Shown here piece by piece: positions 11,340 through 23,570 of a stretch of 64,000 nucleotides of DNA (position 1 is the stretch's first letter; each line of letters begins with the position of its first letter). The notes beneath the pieces were generated by a model. The model was not told the origin of the DNA. It did no database searches and was given only the letters and a program-made list of their open reading frames with translations. This DNA comes from Delphinapterus leucas (taxonomy: Eukaryota; Chordata; Mammalia; Artiodactyla; Monodontidae). Made by a program: the position numbers and the translations under genes. Where the stretch lies: positions 65,569,094-65,633,093 of the forward strand of contig NW_022098057.1 in assembly GCF_002288925.2 (NCBI RefSeq). Reading direction: 5' to 3'.

Positions 11340-14117
11340 TTTGATAAAAGTGTATTGAATATCAACTATGTACAAGGCAGTATGCTGGGAAGTGGAGGAG
11401 GATGCAAAGAAGAAAAACGCACAATGTTTGCTTCCAGGGAACTCAGATGTGTGCAGTTAATGCTACTGGAGCGTCAGGGTATTGAGGGGAGCATTGTTAA
11501 GGAGATACTGGTTGAATTGAATTATTGAAATATCATTTTTTTTACATGTTTAAATGAGTGGGAGATGGTCTTTTTATTGCCTTTAAGTTTGCTAGAGTAT
11601 GTTAGAAAATGAGACAGTGTGAAGAATATAGAAACACTGAAGGAAAGGAACAAAAAATAAGTAAAAACCTTCCATAAGGAATGATTCTGGGTTAGTATAT
11701 GTACTTGCCATATACTATACTGGAATAGTCTTTAATAAATCTGCTATGCTGGACTGTCTGATAAATTTCTGAATTTTTTTCTATGTTCCACTGCACTTAG
11801 AAACATTAAGAGATTATTTTTTTTCAGGGGAATAGATGACAATTATGAATTATATATAGAGTCTTCCAGGTTGCTACATAGCTTCCAAAATAGAGATGAA
11901 TACTCAAATTATGCATAATAGAATTTTAAGAGTAAATCTGGTTTGGACCAAAAGTTCTTGGTTTGTTTCAATATCAAATCAGCCCAGTATTTCCCTGAGG
12001 GACACATTGTATTAGCAATGCTTAGGTTATCTGTAGTTCCAAGACAGTGGTGACCCCTCAGTCTACATCTAACAGTGATGTAGTGGCATGAACCACCAAG
12101 TCAGATACTGAAAGAGAGAAAAGCATGTGAAAGTGCATGGTGGGTTTGAGGGACAGCAAGTTGGCCAGTATTACAGGAACAGAGGGTACATCTGGATTGG
12201 TACTGGACTCAGAAAGTCAACAGATAACACTATATAAAGGCCTGAGCATTTTTAAGAAAATATAAGCTGTCTAAAATTTTAAATGGTCATGTCATCAATA
12301 CTTCAGAAAAGTAACTCCAGGTGCTGAAAAACATTCTTATAGAAGTAGAGAGTGAGTGCTACATAATGCTTTAATTGCTCTTAGAAGTGAAAAGAAAGTA
12401 ATCCCAATATAAAGCAGGTGTTCCCTCACTCCCTCCACCCCTCCTCCAAGAAATTAAAACATAAGACTGACACACACATACAAGATATAACCATAGGAAG
12501 GTGAGGTGAGAGCCAGTTTGATGACTTAAACCTAGCTTAGGCTGAAAAACCCAGGTGTGCATTTAGGAAGAAAAGAAGGTCCTCATCGGAATAGTTCAGT
12601 GATGACTTGCAGCCAGGATATTCTATGCCAGTGGCTAAAATCAGGAGAGAGTCTTGTTGCGGTTGTAGGTTTTTTCCTCTGAGTCCTCTGCGATTATATT
12701 TTCATGTGATGGTATATGGCTCAGTCATTGTAGAGACTCCAGAAAAATTATACACACAGCTTTTCATAAGTCATGGAACAACAGGGAGAAAGCGTGCATT
12801 CAAAAGTAACTGAGTAAGCTCCCCCAAAGTAATCCATTATTGCTCTATTGATAATTATGTTTTGAATTACTGCCTGTACTTACATGACTGAAGAGTACTT
12901 TGGGTATATGAACTGGAATTTAACATGCATCATTCCATGTACTAACAGGCAAGTTCACTCAAGATGCTCCTATCTGAATGAACAGTAAATACACAGCAGG
13001 ACTGTTGTTCAAATATTATGAATTAGATCTTCAGAAAAGCTATAATTAGAAGTTCTTTTTTGACTTTGTAAAAATCAGTCAGATTTGAGAATTTTTACCA
13101 GAACTTTAAGGTAGAGCTGTAGTAATCATCAGTAATCTTACTGATATAATAAATAGCACTAATAAATAGATAGATCTTTAATAAAGGATTTCCTTAAAAT
13201 TGTTTCAGTGAGTGTATGAAGTTATTAATAGCCATACTATTTGCCATAGTCAGATATATTGACAGAAACTTTTAACAAAAACAGAGAGTCAAAGTGGGTC
13301 TCATAATTTCATTCGTTCTTAGTTATTTCTGGGCAGTGTTTCAGCTCCAAGCACATGCATTTCATCAGTGTAATATGGATGACTTAAAATCCTAATATGG
13401 TGAATCCTGTGGACACTTTATAGGTCAGACAAGGGATTAGCTGGAAAGTTTATTTTTGTCATATGATACCCACCCTCCCCACCCCCGGCCGCCCACACCT
13501 GCTAATGAGTCCAAGAGGTGCTCTTGAGCATTCTGAAAAACCAAAGACTTCAGCTAGAGATGAAGGGGTTTTAGGCAGGAAAAGCAGGCTGATCCTTCCC
13601 TATATGCTCTCCAAAGGTCTTCCTCTGGACCTAGAAAGAAGCATGCCTCCTGCCACCCAGGTGGGTGCAGATACAAGATTGGAAAATATGAAGTCATGTA
13701 TCTGAGCTTTCAAATTTGTGTTGGCATAGACGTATGGACTTTGATAGCATCCTAGGGGATTTTTTAACAAAGCAATAAAAACTTCCACTTACAGAGTGGC
13801 TCCAGAGCCTGTGCTGGGAACAATTTATGTATGTTGGAGAAAAGCAGCCAAGAATTCCCTTTTCACAAAGCATATGTCATTATCACTAAAATGTCACCAC
13901 TAAAAGAACTCTTATAGATTAGACATGAAGACAATAGATTTTATCTGTAGAATCTATGGAAAGCATAGAAAGAGAAGAGTCTGTTAGGAGGAGGCTAACT
14001 AACTATGCTTAAGATTGACAAGTCTGCCAGATCCTACCAGATCTATGATCTTCAGGAAATAAATTAACCTCTGACTCATTAAATGCCCTCCTGTAAAATG
14101 CTAATAATTATATCATT
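11340..14117. other. CTNNA3: CTNNA3 intron, no gene seen
   Basis: No exon or coding signal. The first about 140 bp ('tattgaatatcaactatgta') may be an ancient interspersed repeat. Frames at 12371-12562, 12607-12813 and 13463-13705 show no recognisable family. Confidence 0.45.
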
Positions 14118-14463
14118 TTGCTATGGTCTGAATGTGTCTCCCCAAAATTCATATCCAATGTGAAAATATTAGAAGGTGGGGCCTTTGGGAGGCCCTTAGG
14201 TCATGATAGTGGAGTCCTCATGAATTAAATTAGTGTTCTCATAAAAGAGACCCTACAGAGTTCCCAAGCCCCTTCCACCACTGTGAGTTTACAGTGAAAG
14301 GCACTGGATGTGAAGCAGGAATAAGGCTTTTACCAGCATGTGACCATTCTGGTGCCTTGATTTTAGACTTCTCAGCCTCCAGAAGAGTGAGAAATAAATT
14401 TCTGTTGTTTTTGAGCTACCCAGTCTATGTTATTTTGTTATAGTAGCCCAAATGAACTGACAC
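14118..14463 (+). mobile_element. Solo LTR, MaLR (ERVL-MaLR) type
   Basis: Starts TGCTATGGTCTGAATGTGTC and contains 'aggtggggcctttgggaggc', 'ataaaagagaccctacagag', 'cagcctccagaagagtgaga' with an AATAAA hexamer, then the terminal 'tagcccaaatgaactgacac'. This is the architecture of the MLT/MST group. No internal retroviral sequence accompanies it. Confidence 0.7.
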
Positions 14464-14879
14464 ATTTTTTCATTTATTTAAGAAGTACTTACTGAACATG
14501 TATTAAGTGATAGAGTGTTTTAAATCCTGGAAATAGAATAGTCAATAGAACAGACAAAACTCCCTGCCTTCTTAGAGTACATATTCTTGCATGATTAAAA
14601 AAATTAAAATAATATATTTTAAATGATTTGAAGAGTGTCTGGGACATAGTAAGTTGCCCATTAAAAGTTAACCATTATTATTAATACCATTGGCAGACCA
14701 TTGTTAAAATTTAAACCAGATATGAGAAAGAAAAATCTTTTTAAAGGAGCTATCTTTGTTAAACCTATCCCCAAAGTTAGTACTTTATAGTTTAGCAGAA
14801 TAACTGAAGAATTATCTTAAAAATCTATGGTGTATAACTATCAGATGTTAAGACAGTAAAAATTTACGATAATGTCAAA

Positions 14880-15425
14880 TATGAGACAAGATGTAGTAAA
14901 ATGAGAATTCTCATATACTGCTTCTGGGAAGTAAATTGTTATAATCTCTTTGAAGAACAAAACAATAATATGCGGACCTGGATTATTTTACCACAAATAT
15001 CTTTCTATATTTATTGGAGAACTTGTACACATATTCATAAAGAAGACTTGTATAAGTGTGATCATTATGGATTTTTTAAAATAATAAAACTTGAAAGTAA
15101 TATAAACACCAATCAGTAGAAGAATGAATAAATAGCAGCAAACGTAGTAGTTAAAACAAATAAACTTGTTTCACATGCGAATAGGACAGCTTTTAAAAAG
15201 CAATGTTAAAAATAAATAAATAAAAAATAAAAAGCAATGTTAAGTAATTAGCAAGTTTTAGGCAATAGGAACAGTAGGATTAGCCATAGAAGTTATACAA
15301 AACAAATACTTAAGAGTGAATAACTCTGGAGAAAGAGGAGTTGGATGGCACTGAAAAAGAGTACCTGTGGGACTTTGATTTTATTTGTAATGCTTTATTC
15401 TTAAAGATAATATCAACAAAATCTG
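14880..15425 (+). mobile_element. Old L1 3' end (L1M type)
   Basis: Strongly diverged. Blocks 'aatataaacaccaatcagta', 'agaatgaataaatagcagca' and 'gaataactctggagaaagag' parallel the 3' part of old L1s. A local repeat of 'aaagcaatgttaa' surrounds a TAAA-rich patch at about 15195-15242. Confidence 0.45.
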
Positions 15426-15509
15426 ATGAAAAAATAACCTCTATTATTATTGAGGTAGATAGATAATTTTCTGTATTTTATTATGACTTCTACTATTCTT
15501 AAATTTAAA

Positions 15510-16602
15510 AAAAAATGTATTGGAGTATAGTTGATTTACAATGTTGTCGTAGTTTCAGGTGTACAGCAAAGTGAATCGGTTATACATGTACATACATGTA
15601 ACTCTTTTTTAGATTTTTTTCCCATATAGGTCATTACAGAGTATTGAGTAGAGTTCCCTGTGCTATACAGTAGGTCCTTATAAGTTATCTATTTTGTACA
15701 TAGTAGTGTGTATATGTCAATCCCGATCTCCCAATTTACCTCTCCCCCCTTTCCCCCTGGTAACCATAAGTTTATTTTCTACATCTGTGACTCTATTTCT
15801 GTTTTGTAAATAAGTTCATTTGTACCATTTTTTTAGATGCCACATATAAGTGATATCACGATAGTTGTCTTTCTCTGTCTGACTTCACTCAGTATGACAA
15901 TTTCTAGATCCATCCATGTTGCTACAAATGGCATTATTTCATTCTTTTTAATGGCTGAGTCATATTCCATTGTATATATGTACCACATCTTCTTTATCCA
16001 CTCCTATGTTGATGGACATTTATGTTGCTTCCCTGTCTTGGCTATTGTAAATAGTGCTGCAGTGAACATTGGGATGCATGTATATTTTAGAATTGTGGTT
16101 TTCTCAGGACATATGCCCAGGAGTGGGATTGCTGGATCATATGGTAGTTCTGTATTTAGTTTTACAAGGAACATTTGTGTTCCTTAAACCATAATGTTCT
16201 CCATAATAGTTGTACCAATTTACATTCCCACCAACAGTGTAGGAGGGTTCTGTTTTCTCCACACCCTCTCCAGCATTTATAGTTTGTAGAGTTTTGTTCT
16301 GATGGGTGTGAGGTGATACGTCCTTGTAGTTTTGATTTGCATTTCTCTAATAATTAGTCATGTTGAGCATCTTTCCATGTGTTTTTGGCCATCTGTATGT
16401 CTTCTTTAGAGAAATGTCTATTTAGATCTTCTTCCTATTTTTTGATTGGGTTGTTTATATTTTGATATTGAGCTGCATGAACTGTTTGTATATTTTAGAA
16501 ATAATCACCTGTCAGTTGCTTCATTTGAAAATATTTTCTCCCATTCTGTGGGTTGTCTTTTCATTTTGTTGATGGTTTTCTTTGCTGTGCAAAAGCTTTG
16601 AA
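15510..16602 (-). mobile_element. Twin-primed L1, non-inverted 3' part
   Basis: Reverse complement of a cetartiodactyl L1 3' UTR and the end of ORF2, running from 'tattggagtatagttgattt' at the 3' end to 'tttgctgtgcaaaagctttg' at its 5' limit. Several lesions break the ORF2 C-terminal frame. It abuts the oppositely oriented segment 16603-17440, and the two are contiguous in L1 coordinates. Confidence 0.92.
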
Positions 16603-17440
16603 ATCTTTTGCATTTCTATACACTAACAATGAAAGATCAGAAAGTGAAATTAAGGAAACAATTCTATTTACCATCGCATCAAAAAGAATAAAATACCTAA
16701 GAATTAACATACCTAAGGAGGCAAAAGACCTGTACTCTGAAAGCTATAAAATGCTGATGAAAGAAATCAAAGATGACATGAACAGACTGATATTCCATGT
16801 TCTTGGATTGGAGGAATCAATACTCAAAATGACTATACTACAGAAAGCAATCTACAGATTCAATGCAATACCTGTCAAATTACCAATGGCATTTTTCACA
16901 GGATTAGAACAAAAAATGTTACAGTTTGTATAGAAACACAAAAGACCCCAAATAGCCAGAGCAATCTTGAGAAAGAAAAATGGAGCTGGAGGAATCAGGC
17001 TCCCTGACTTCACACTATACTACAAAGCTACAATACTCAAAACAGTATGATACTGGCACAAAAACAAAAATCTAGATCAATGGAACAGGATAGAAGGTCC
17101 AGAGATAAACCCATGCACCTGTGGTCAACTAATCTATGACACAGGAGGCAAAAATATACAATGGAGAAAAGACAGTCCCTTCAATAAGTGGTGCTGGGAA
17201 GACTGACAGCTACATGTAAAAGAATGAAATTAGAACACTCTCTAACACCACACACAAAAATAAACTCAAAATGGATTAAAGACCTAAATCTAAGGCCAGA
17301 TAGTGTAAAACTCTTAGAGGAAAACATAGGCAGAACACTCTCTGACATAAATCACAGTAATAGCTTTTTTGATCCACATCCTAGCGTAATGAAAATAAAA
17401 CAAAAATAAACAAATAGGACCTAATTGAAATCTTAAACTT
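16603..17440 (+). mobile_element. Twin-primed L1, inverted 5' part (ORF2 segment)
   Basis: Forward-oriented L1 ORF2 from 'tttgcatttctatacactaa' to 'aggacctaattgaaatctta'. The translation includes L1 ORF2 blocks such as RIKYLRINIPKEAKDLY and, further on, [20 protein letters not shown]. Its last bases correspond to the L1 position where the neighbouring reversed piece begins. That is the signature of twin priming. Frames of 126 and 73 codons survive but the ORF is interrupted. Confidence 0.92.
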
Positions 17441-17444
17441 TTAT

Positions 17445-18845
17445 GGTAAAAGAGAGCGAACAGGAGAAGTAAATATCAATGTGCAAAAACAGTTGGCATG
17501 GTGGATTGTGTGCCTGGTGTAACAGAGAAATCTTCCCAGGCCACCCATATCAGCACCTGAAACTCACCAAATAGTGCTGATCATACAGTATTATGGAACT
17601 TGATTGTGAATCTCTGTGATACCTTTTAAGAAAATGCTTTGTGAATGTGAAAAATACCTAAAACTTTATCAACCAGGGTCAATCTCTGATGGAATAATAT
17701 TTTGTGAGATTTTACGTTATTTTTTACCCTTATTTTGTGGATAAGGGTGGGGAAAGGATGGCTAGATTTTTAAAAATATTTTTATTGTGAAACATTTCAA
17801 GCATCCATAAAAGACTAGAATATGTAGAATGATAAACAATGTAATCTTACTGTAAAGCTTTACAGACTTTAACCCTTGTCACATTTGTTATTACATGCAT
17901 AATTAAAGTCCCCTGTGTAACTTTCCTAAGATTTTATAGTTTTCCCTTTGCTAAGGATTTTGATGAAAGCACTTGCCTCTTAATAAGCATATCTGCATGA
18001 CAGACAGTTTCCTTCCATTGGATTACAAGATCTAAGGCATCAAAATAACCAAAACCTGCCTCAGGCAATAGAATTTTCTCACTTTGGGTATATAAAACTC
18101 AAAGCTAAAGCTGAAAAGTTTCCCACAGGGACATGTCAACAAGTTTTAAATGATATTCTGTGCTACCATCTTATTAGCAATCTTGATGGTAAGTAATGGA
18201 GGAATGAATTTTCTTGAAGCAAGCACCCAATTAATACTTTGGTATTGGTAAGTTAATCATTTAATGTGTCAGTTAACAAATATTTATTGATCAATTTCTA
18301 TTCACTGAAGAGATACAGTGGTATCATCGGACTTATTCACAGAGGATCTGTAGCCTAATAGAGGAAACAAGCCCTCAGATGCCAATTACAGTGCGGTGAA
18401 ATTGTTGGGAAAAATGCCAAGGCTATCTTTCTATAAGGAAAGGAACCATATGACAGCCAGACTTTGAAACCTCATCCTTTTTTATTGTTACTTGAATATG
18501 TGATCACTCTTTCATATTGGCATTTAGTAGCTTATTATAAGGACTTACAGGATTTAATTTAAAGAAGATTCAGAGCATAATCCAAGTTCACTATAATGTT
18601 ATTTCATTCATCTCTATAAATTACAGATGTACAGTAACCAATTTTCAACCTGGTTCTCTATAACAATTTTTAAAACATATAATTAGCAGGAATTTACAAA
18701 TAAATTAAGAGTTTACATCCATTTATAGATAATTTTACAAGTGCTTGTTTCCTTTCTATATCATAGATTTTCTTGTATGGAATCAGTTGCTCTGATATTT
18801 CAAGTTTTCGTGATACTAGTACAGTACCTGTTAAATAATAATTTT
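17445..18845. other. CTNNA3: CTNNA3 intron, old repeat traces only
   Basis: About 17765-17900 ('ttttattgtgaaacatttca') and 18265-18420 ('aacaaatatttattgatcaa') resemble ancient mammalian interspersed repeats. Nothing coding is visible. Confidence 0.4.
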
Positions 18846-18859
18846 AGATTATGACTATT

Positions 18860-19753
18860 TTTTTAAAATTTTATTGGAGTATAGTTGATTTACAATGTTG
18901 TGTTAGTTTCAGGTGTACAGAAAAGTTATTCAGTTATACATATACATATATTCATTCTTTTTCAGATTCTATACACGTATAGGTTATTACAGAATACTGA
19001 GTAGAGTTCCCTGTGCTGTCCTTGTTGTTTATCTATTCCATATGTAGTAGTGTGTATATGTTAATCCCAAGCTCCCAATTCATCCCTCTCCACCATGTTT
19101 CCCCTGTGGTAACTACAAGTTTGTTTTTGAAATCTGTGAGTCTGTTTCTGTTTTGTAAATAAGTTCATTTGTATCATTTAAAAAATTATATTCCACATAT
19201 GAGTGATATCATATGGTATTTGTCTTTCTCTGTCTGACTTAACTTCATTTAGTATGACAATCTCTAGGTCCATCCATGTTGCTGCAACTGGCATTAGTTC
19301 ATTCTTTTTTATGGCTGAGGAATATTCCATTGTATATATGTACCACAGCTTCTTTATCCACTCCTCTGTCAATGGACATTTAGTTTGCCTCCATGTCTTG
19401 GCTATTGTAAATAGTGCTGTAATGAACATTGGGGTGCATGTATCTTTTTGAAGTATGGCTTTCTCTGGATATATACCCAGGTGTGGGATTCCTGGATCAT
19501 ATGGTAGTTCTATTTTTAGTTCTTTTTAAGGAACCTCCATACTGTTCTCCATAGTGGCTGTATCAATTTACATTCCCACCAACAATGTAGGAGGGTTCCC
19601 TTTTCTCCACACCCTCTCCAGCATTTAATGTTTGTAGACTTTTTGATCATGGTCATTCTGACTGGTGTGAGGTGATACCTCACTGTAGTTTTGATTTGCA
19701 TTTCTCTAATAATTAGTGATGTTGAACAGCTTTTCATGTGTTTTTTGGCCATC
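18860..19753 (-). mobile_element. 5'-truncated L1 with perfect target-site duplication
   Basis: Reverse-oriented L1 3' UTR plus the ORF2 C-terminus. The minus-strand frame 19516-19752 encodes [18 protein letters not shown], the cysteine-rich C-terminal motif of L1 ORF2p. Target-site duplication AGATTATGACTATT at 18846-18859 and 19754-19767 is perfect over 14 bp, so both ends are exactly defined. Confidence 0.95.
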
Positions 19754-19767
19754 AGATTATGACTATT

Positions 19768-20833
19768 AAAAATCTAAATGAACAACAACAAAAAACATTG
19801 ATAAGACTTGAAATCACCAGAACTCTAACACTTAACTGTAATATATTATTTTAAAATATTCAGTGCCATGCAAACCAACTGCCACACAACTTCCCATAGT
19901 CTTTTCAATTTAGTTAATTTCAGGAACTTTCATATGTAGATTAAATTTTGTTTTTTGGATACAGTACTAATACTGTATAATGATCATTGGAGTAATGAAA
20001 AACGTGCTTTTTTGTGTATCTACATAATTCAGTATATTATAGCCACATTTAAATTCCCATGGCATTATTCAATGTCTTCTTGAAAATTTGCATCCACCAT
20101 CTTGATGGTGATTTATGTACTTTATGTTTTCATGATAAATTGCATATAAATTCTCTCCACCTAACTATTCAGCTTTGTGACTCTACTCTTCTTTGTGAAC
20201 TGGGTTATAAAATCTAGTTATTTGAAAATTTTAAGTTATCATAAACCATTGCATTTTTAGTTAACATCATTTTCAAAGTATAAAAACCTGCTAAGGAACA
20301 ATGGTAACTTCTTCTAAAACTATAGATTTATGATGGTTTTATTAGTTTTTGTCTATCATATTTAACAAAAAAAAGTGTGGCTGTATTAATTAAAAGTACT
20401 TTTATTAAGGCATGGTATACATTTACACTGTCACTGTTTAAATAAATGAATTTATAATTTTTTGCATTAATATTTATATGGTTTAAATAGCTGTTCCATA
20501 GTGTGTGTGCATGTGCGTATTTTGGTGCATGCTTTTTTTAACTTCTATTTTTCTTAAGAAATGCTGTTATTAATATTAATATGTTATATATATAATATAT
20601 TAATATTAATATTAATATCATTTAGGCCAAGAACTCTAAGAGTTCCATAGATATTTCTATTTATTGCTCCCCCTAGAATGAATTTGGCTAGTATAATCAA
20701 ATTTAATGTATAGAGACCTCTCACAGAGAATTCCTGAATTGCTTAAATTCTCTAATACAATAAATAATAATAATGTTACTTTTAGTTACCTTTTAATCAC
20801 GTCAGATTGTCTCCAATTAAAAATTATTTTTGC
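19768..20833. other. CTNNA3: CTNNA3 intron, AT-rich
   Basis: No gene or named repeat. About 20567-20620 is an (AATATT)-like run with palindromic potential. Confidence 0.5.
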
Positions 20834-21040
20834 GGGCTTCCCTGGTGGCGCAGTGGTTGAGAGTCCGCCTGCCGATGCAGGGGATACAGGTTCGTGCCCC
20901 AGTCTGGGAAGATCCCACATGCCGCGGAGCGGCTGCGCCCGTGAGCCATGGCCCCTGAGCCTGCGCGTCCGGAGCCTGTGCTCCGCAACGGGAGAGGCCA
21001 CAACGGTGAGAGGCCTGCGTACCGCAAAAAAACAAACAAA
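20834..21040 (+). mobile_element. CHR-type SINE, forward
   Basis: Begins GGGCTTCCCTGGTGGCGCAG with a tRNA-like A box and a B box GGTTCGTGCC at 20889-20898. It continues through 'ccacatgccgcggagcggct' and 'gtgctccgcaacgggagagg' to an A-rich tail. The frames on both strands (60-117 codons) are typical of this element and not genes. Confidence 0.96.
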
Positions 21041-23184
21041 ACCTATTTGTGGAAAATAGCTTTGGCTATTTTTTTAAATGTTAAAATATGAAGGTCATGT
21101 TTAGGCCATAATTCAGAGTTTTTCCATCTGGAACTTTCTTGAATCAAGGAGATAGATGTACCGAACTCCTAAGCCTAACTTTCGATTTGTTACTCATTCA
21201 GCTTTTGAGTCAAATAATTAACAAAAGCTGAAGTCCCTTCCTCTATAAATCTTTGGTTGTCCATGTGGACACAGCTGGACAATTTTGTATGATCATGATA
21301 ATGCAAAATAAATAACCCTTTGAGCTAGACTAAATATGGTTTGGCTGGGAATATGAGACTCTTTCTTCCCACATCAGAATTTAGTGAGATTCTGAAGAAT
21401 TGAAAGGTAAACGAAAACATCCAAAACCACCACCACTCAAAACATCAGATTAGTAAAAAATTAAGTCAAAGAAAGAGAAGCAGCCACGCACCACGGATGT
21501 GTGCAGATTGTTAGGTTTTCCTTCATTGCAGTGTCTTACACAGCGTTTGATATACAGGAGATACGTAACAAACATTAGTTTAACTAAATCTGTTTTACTT
21601 AATAAACTCTCGTTTGATTTCTACAGAAGTAATTTCCCAGTGATCTGGGGCAGATTTTACTCTGTTTACGTTTCAGAGCCTCCCAACACAGGCTTTAGAG
21701 CAAAGCCAGATTGTATAAGTAGCATAACTACTTTAGGCAACTGCAAAAATTAAGCATAGCTATGCAAAATGAGTTTTTGGGTTTTTTTGGTATAGTACTG
21801 TATCCAAATCAAGGCTCTGCCTAGCTATATAATTGTACAGAATGATCACTCTGTACCTTTCACCAGTGTGAAAAATGAAGCTCATTTCCTGCAGTGCTAA
21901 AGGTTTATGTGCCAAGATCTTTACTTCCTAATGTAAAATCTGAGTACTTTAATTTTGTTTTTGTAATTCACTGAACGTAAATTTTTTTCTGCTTATTTAG
22001 GGACTAACGAGTGACATGAAATGCGGAATTCATATGTCTTTCAAACATTTTCTGACACTAACCTAAATAATTGCAGTGATAATAGACAAGAGAACTTTAA
22101 TATGCCTTTGGAAAAATATCTGGAAACAAAATGAAAATCCTGTACTTTACCACATTTTTAATGTCACATGGCTGAGTGCTATTGAATTGTAATTTTAAGT
22201 AGTAAGTAAAAATTCATTTTATCTGCCAGTGACATATGTAAGAAGTTATAAGGAAGCACAGATTTATTATGAATTTCATTGAAAGTTCAGCATTTTTCTC
22301 CTCTTATAATATAAAAGGGTATTTTGTGAGGTTCCTTACTACTCTCTTCTGCTTTTTAAATAAAATCAATTAAAATTGAGAATATTTCTTTGTTATTGTC
22401 AGAAATATTACTTATTTTGCAAACAGGACTAAGAGTAGTGTGTTGGGCAGATGAACATAGGTTGCGCTCACTGGTAATAAAATATCACAAATCTACTTTT
22501 TTTTTTTTACTCAGATAGTGACACTTTATAACAGGAAAGACTTTAAAATACTGTTGCATCACATAAATTTGCGAAATGACCCTCAGAAAAAAAGAGCTAC
22601 TATAGGCATAGTTTTTTGATATATAGATTTCTTACAAGGATAATCCAATTGCTGTTGGACTTTTATTATCCATATCTACTTCTGGTGTACGGCGGGTACA
22701 ATTCTATTTCTGTCTGTATTCTCTTTCTTTTCAAAAATGCCCACAAGTGCAAATGATATGTTGGGAATTAAAATGATATGTTTAATTTGCCTGTGATATA
22801 TTTTACATAGAACGCTGAAGAAAATATGATTTCATATTGCCGCTTTTGCTATCAGCAACCAAATGACCTTTATCATCTTAAACACATAATATATGTCAAT
22901 CAGAGTAAGGTTTGATTATTAAAAGAAAAATTAGCCCTACACAGTGCCTATTCTGATCATGTCATTTTCTGTCCTTTTCACCATATTTTTCTCAAGTCTG
23001 CTGAAATCCTGTCCTTAGAAAACCTTCATCCTTTAAACTTTTTCCTCCTTTAAGCCTTTCTATGCTCCTTCATAATTTTGAATTCCTGCTATAACTTTCA
23101 CCACTTTCTGCCTTATGTTACTGTTACTTTTATGTTTTTCTCTATTATTTTAAAAGTCCCAGAGGGCGGGAATGCTACTGTTGT
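21041..23184. other. CTNNA3: CTNNA3 intron, no gene seen
   Basis: Unique AT-rich intron. The end (about 23030-23180) is pyrimidine-rich and may be an L2 remnant. The 84-codon frame at 21499-21753 has no recognisable family. Confidence 0.45.
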
Positions 23185-23570
23185 TGGGTGAGTTGAGTTC
23201 CCCAAAATTTACACATTGAAGCCATAACCCCCAGTACCTCAGAATGTGACTATATATGGAGACAGGGTCTTTAGAGATGTAAATATGTTAAAATGAGGTC
23301 ATTAGGATGAGCCCTAATCCAGTATGACCAGTGTCTTTATAAGAAGAGGAAATTAGGGCATAGGCATGTACAGAGGGAGAAGACCAGGTGAAGACATAGG
23401 GAGAAGGCAGCTATCTACAAGCCAAGGAGAGGCATTAGAAGGAGCAAACCCTGGCCACACCTTGATCTTGGTCTTGCAGCCTTCAGACTGAGAAAATAAA
23501 TCTCTCTTGCTGAAGCCACCTAGTCTGTGATATTGTGTTACAGCAGCCCTAAAAAATAATACACCTGTTA
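23185..23570 (+). mobile_element. Solo LTR, MLT1-like (ERVL-MaLR)
   Basis: Shows the MLT1 block order: 'ttccccaaaatttacacatt', 'ccccagtacctcagaatgtg', 'aaaatgaggtcattaggatg', 'ccctaatccagtatgaccag', 'ttataagaagaggaaattag', 'aataaatctctcttgctgaa' and 'ttacagcagccctaaaaaat'. No internal ERV region is attached. Confidence 0.85.

Noticed and set aside
20834..20910. tRNA-like A and B boxes in the CHR SINEs as possible tRNA genes
   Set aside because: The head is tRNA-derived, but the surrounding sequence does not give a cloverleaf with a mature 3' end. These are SINE promoters.
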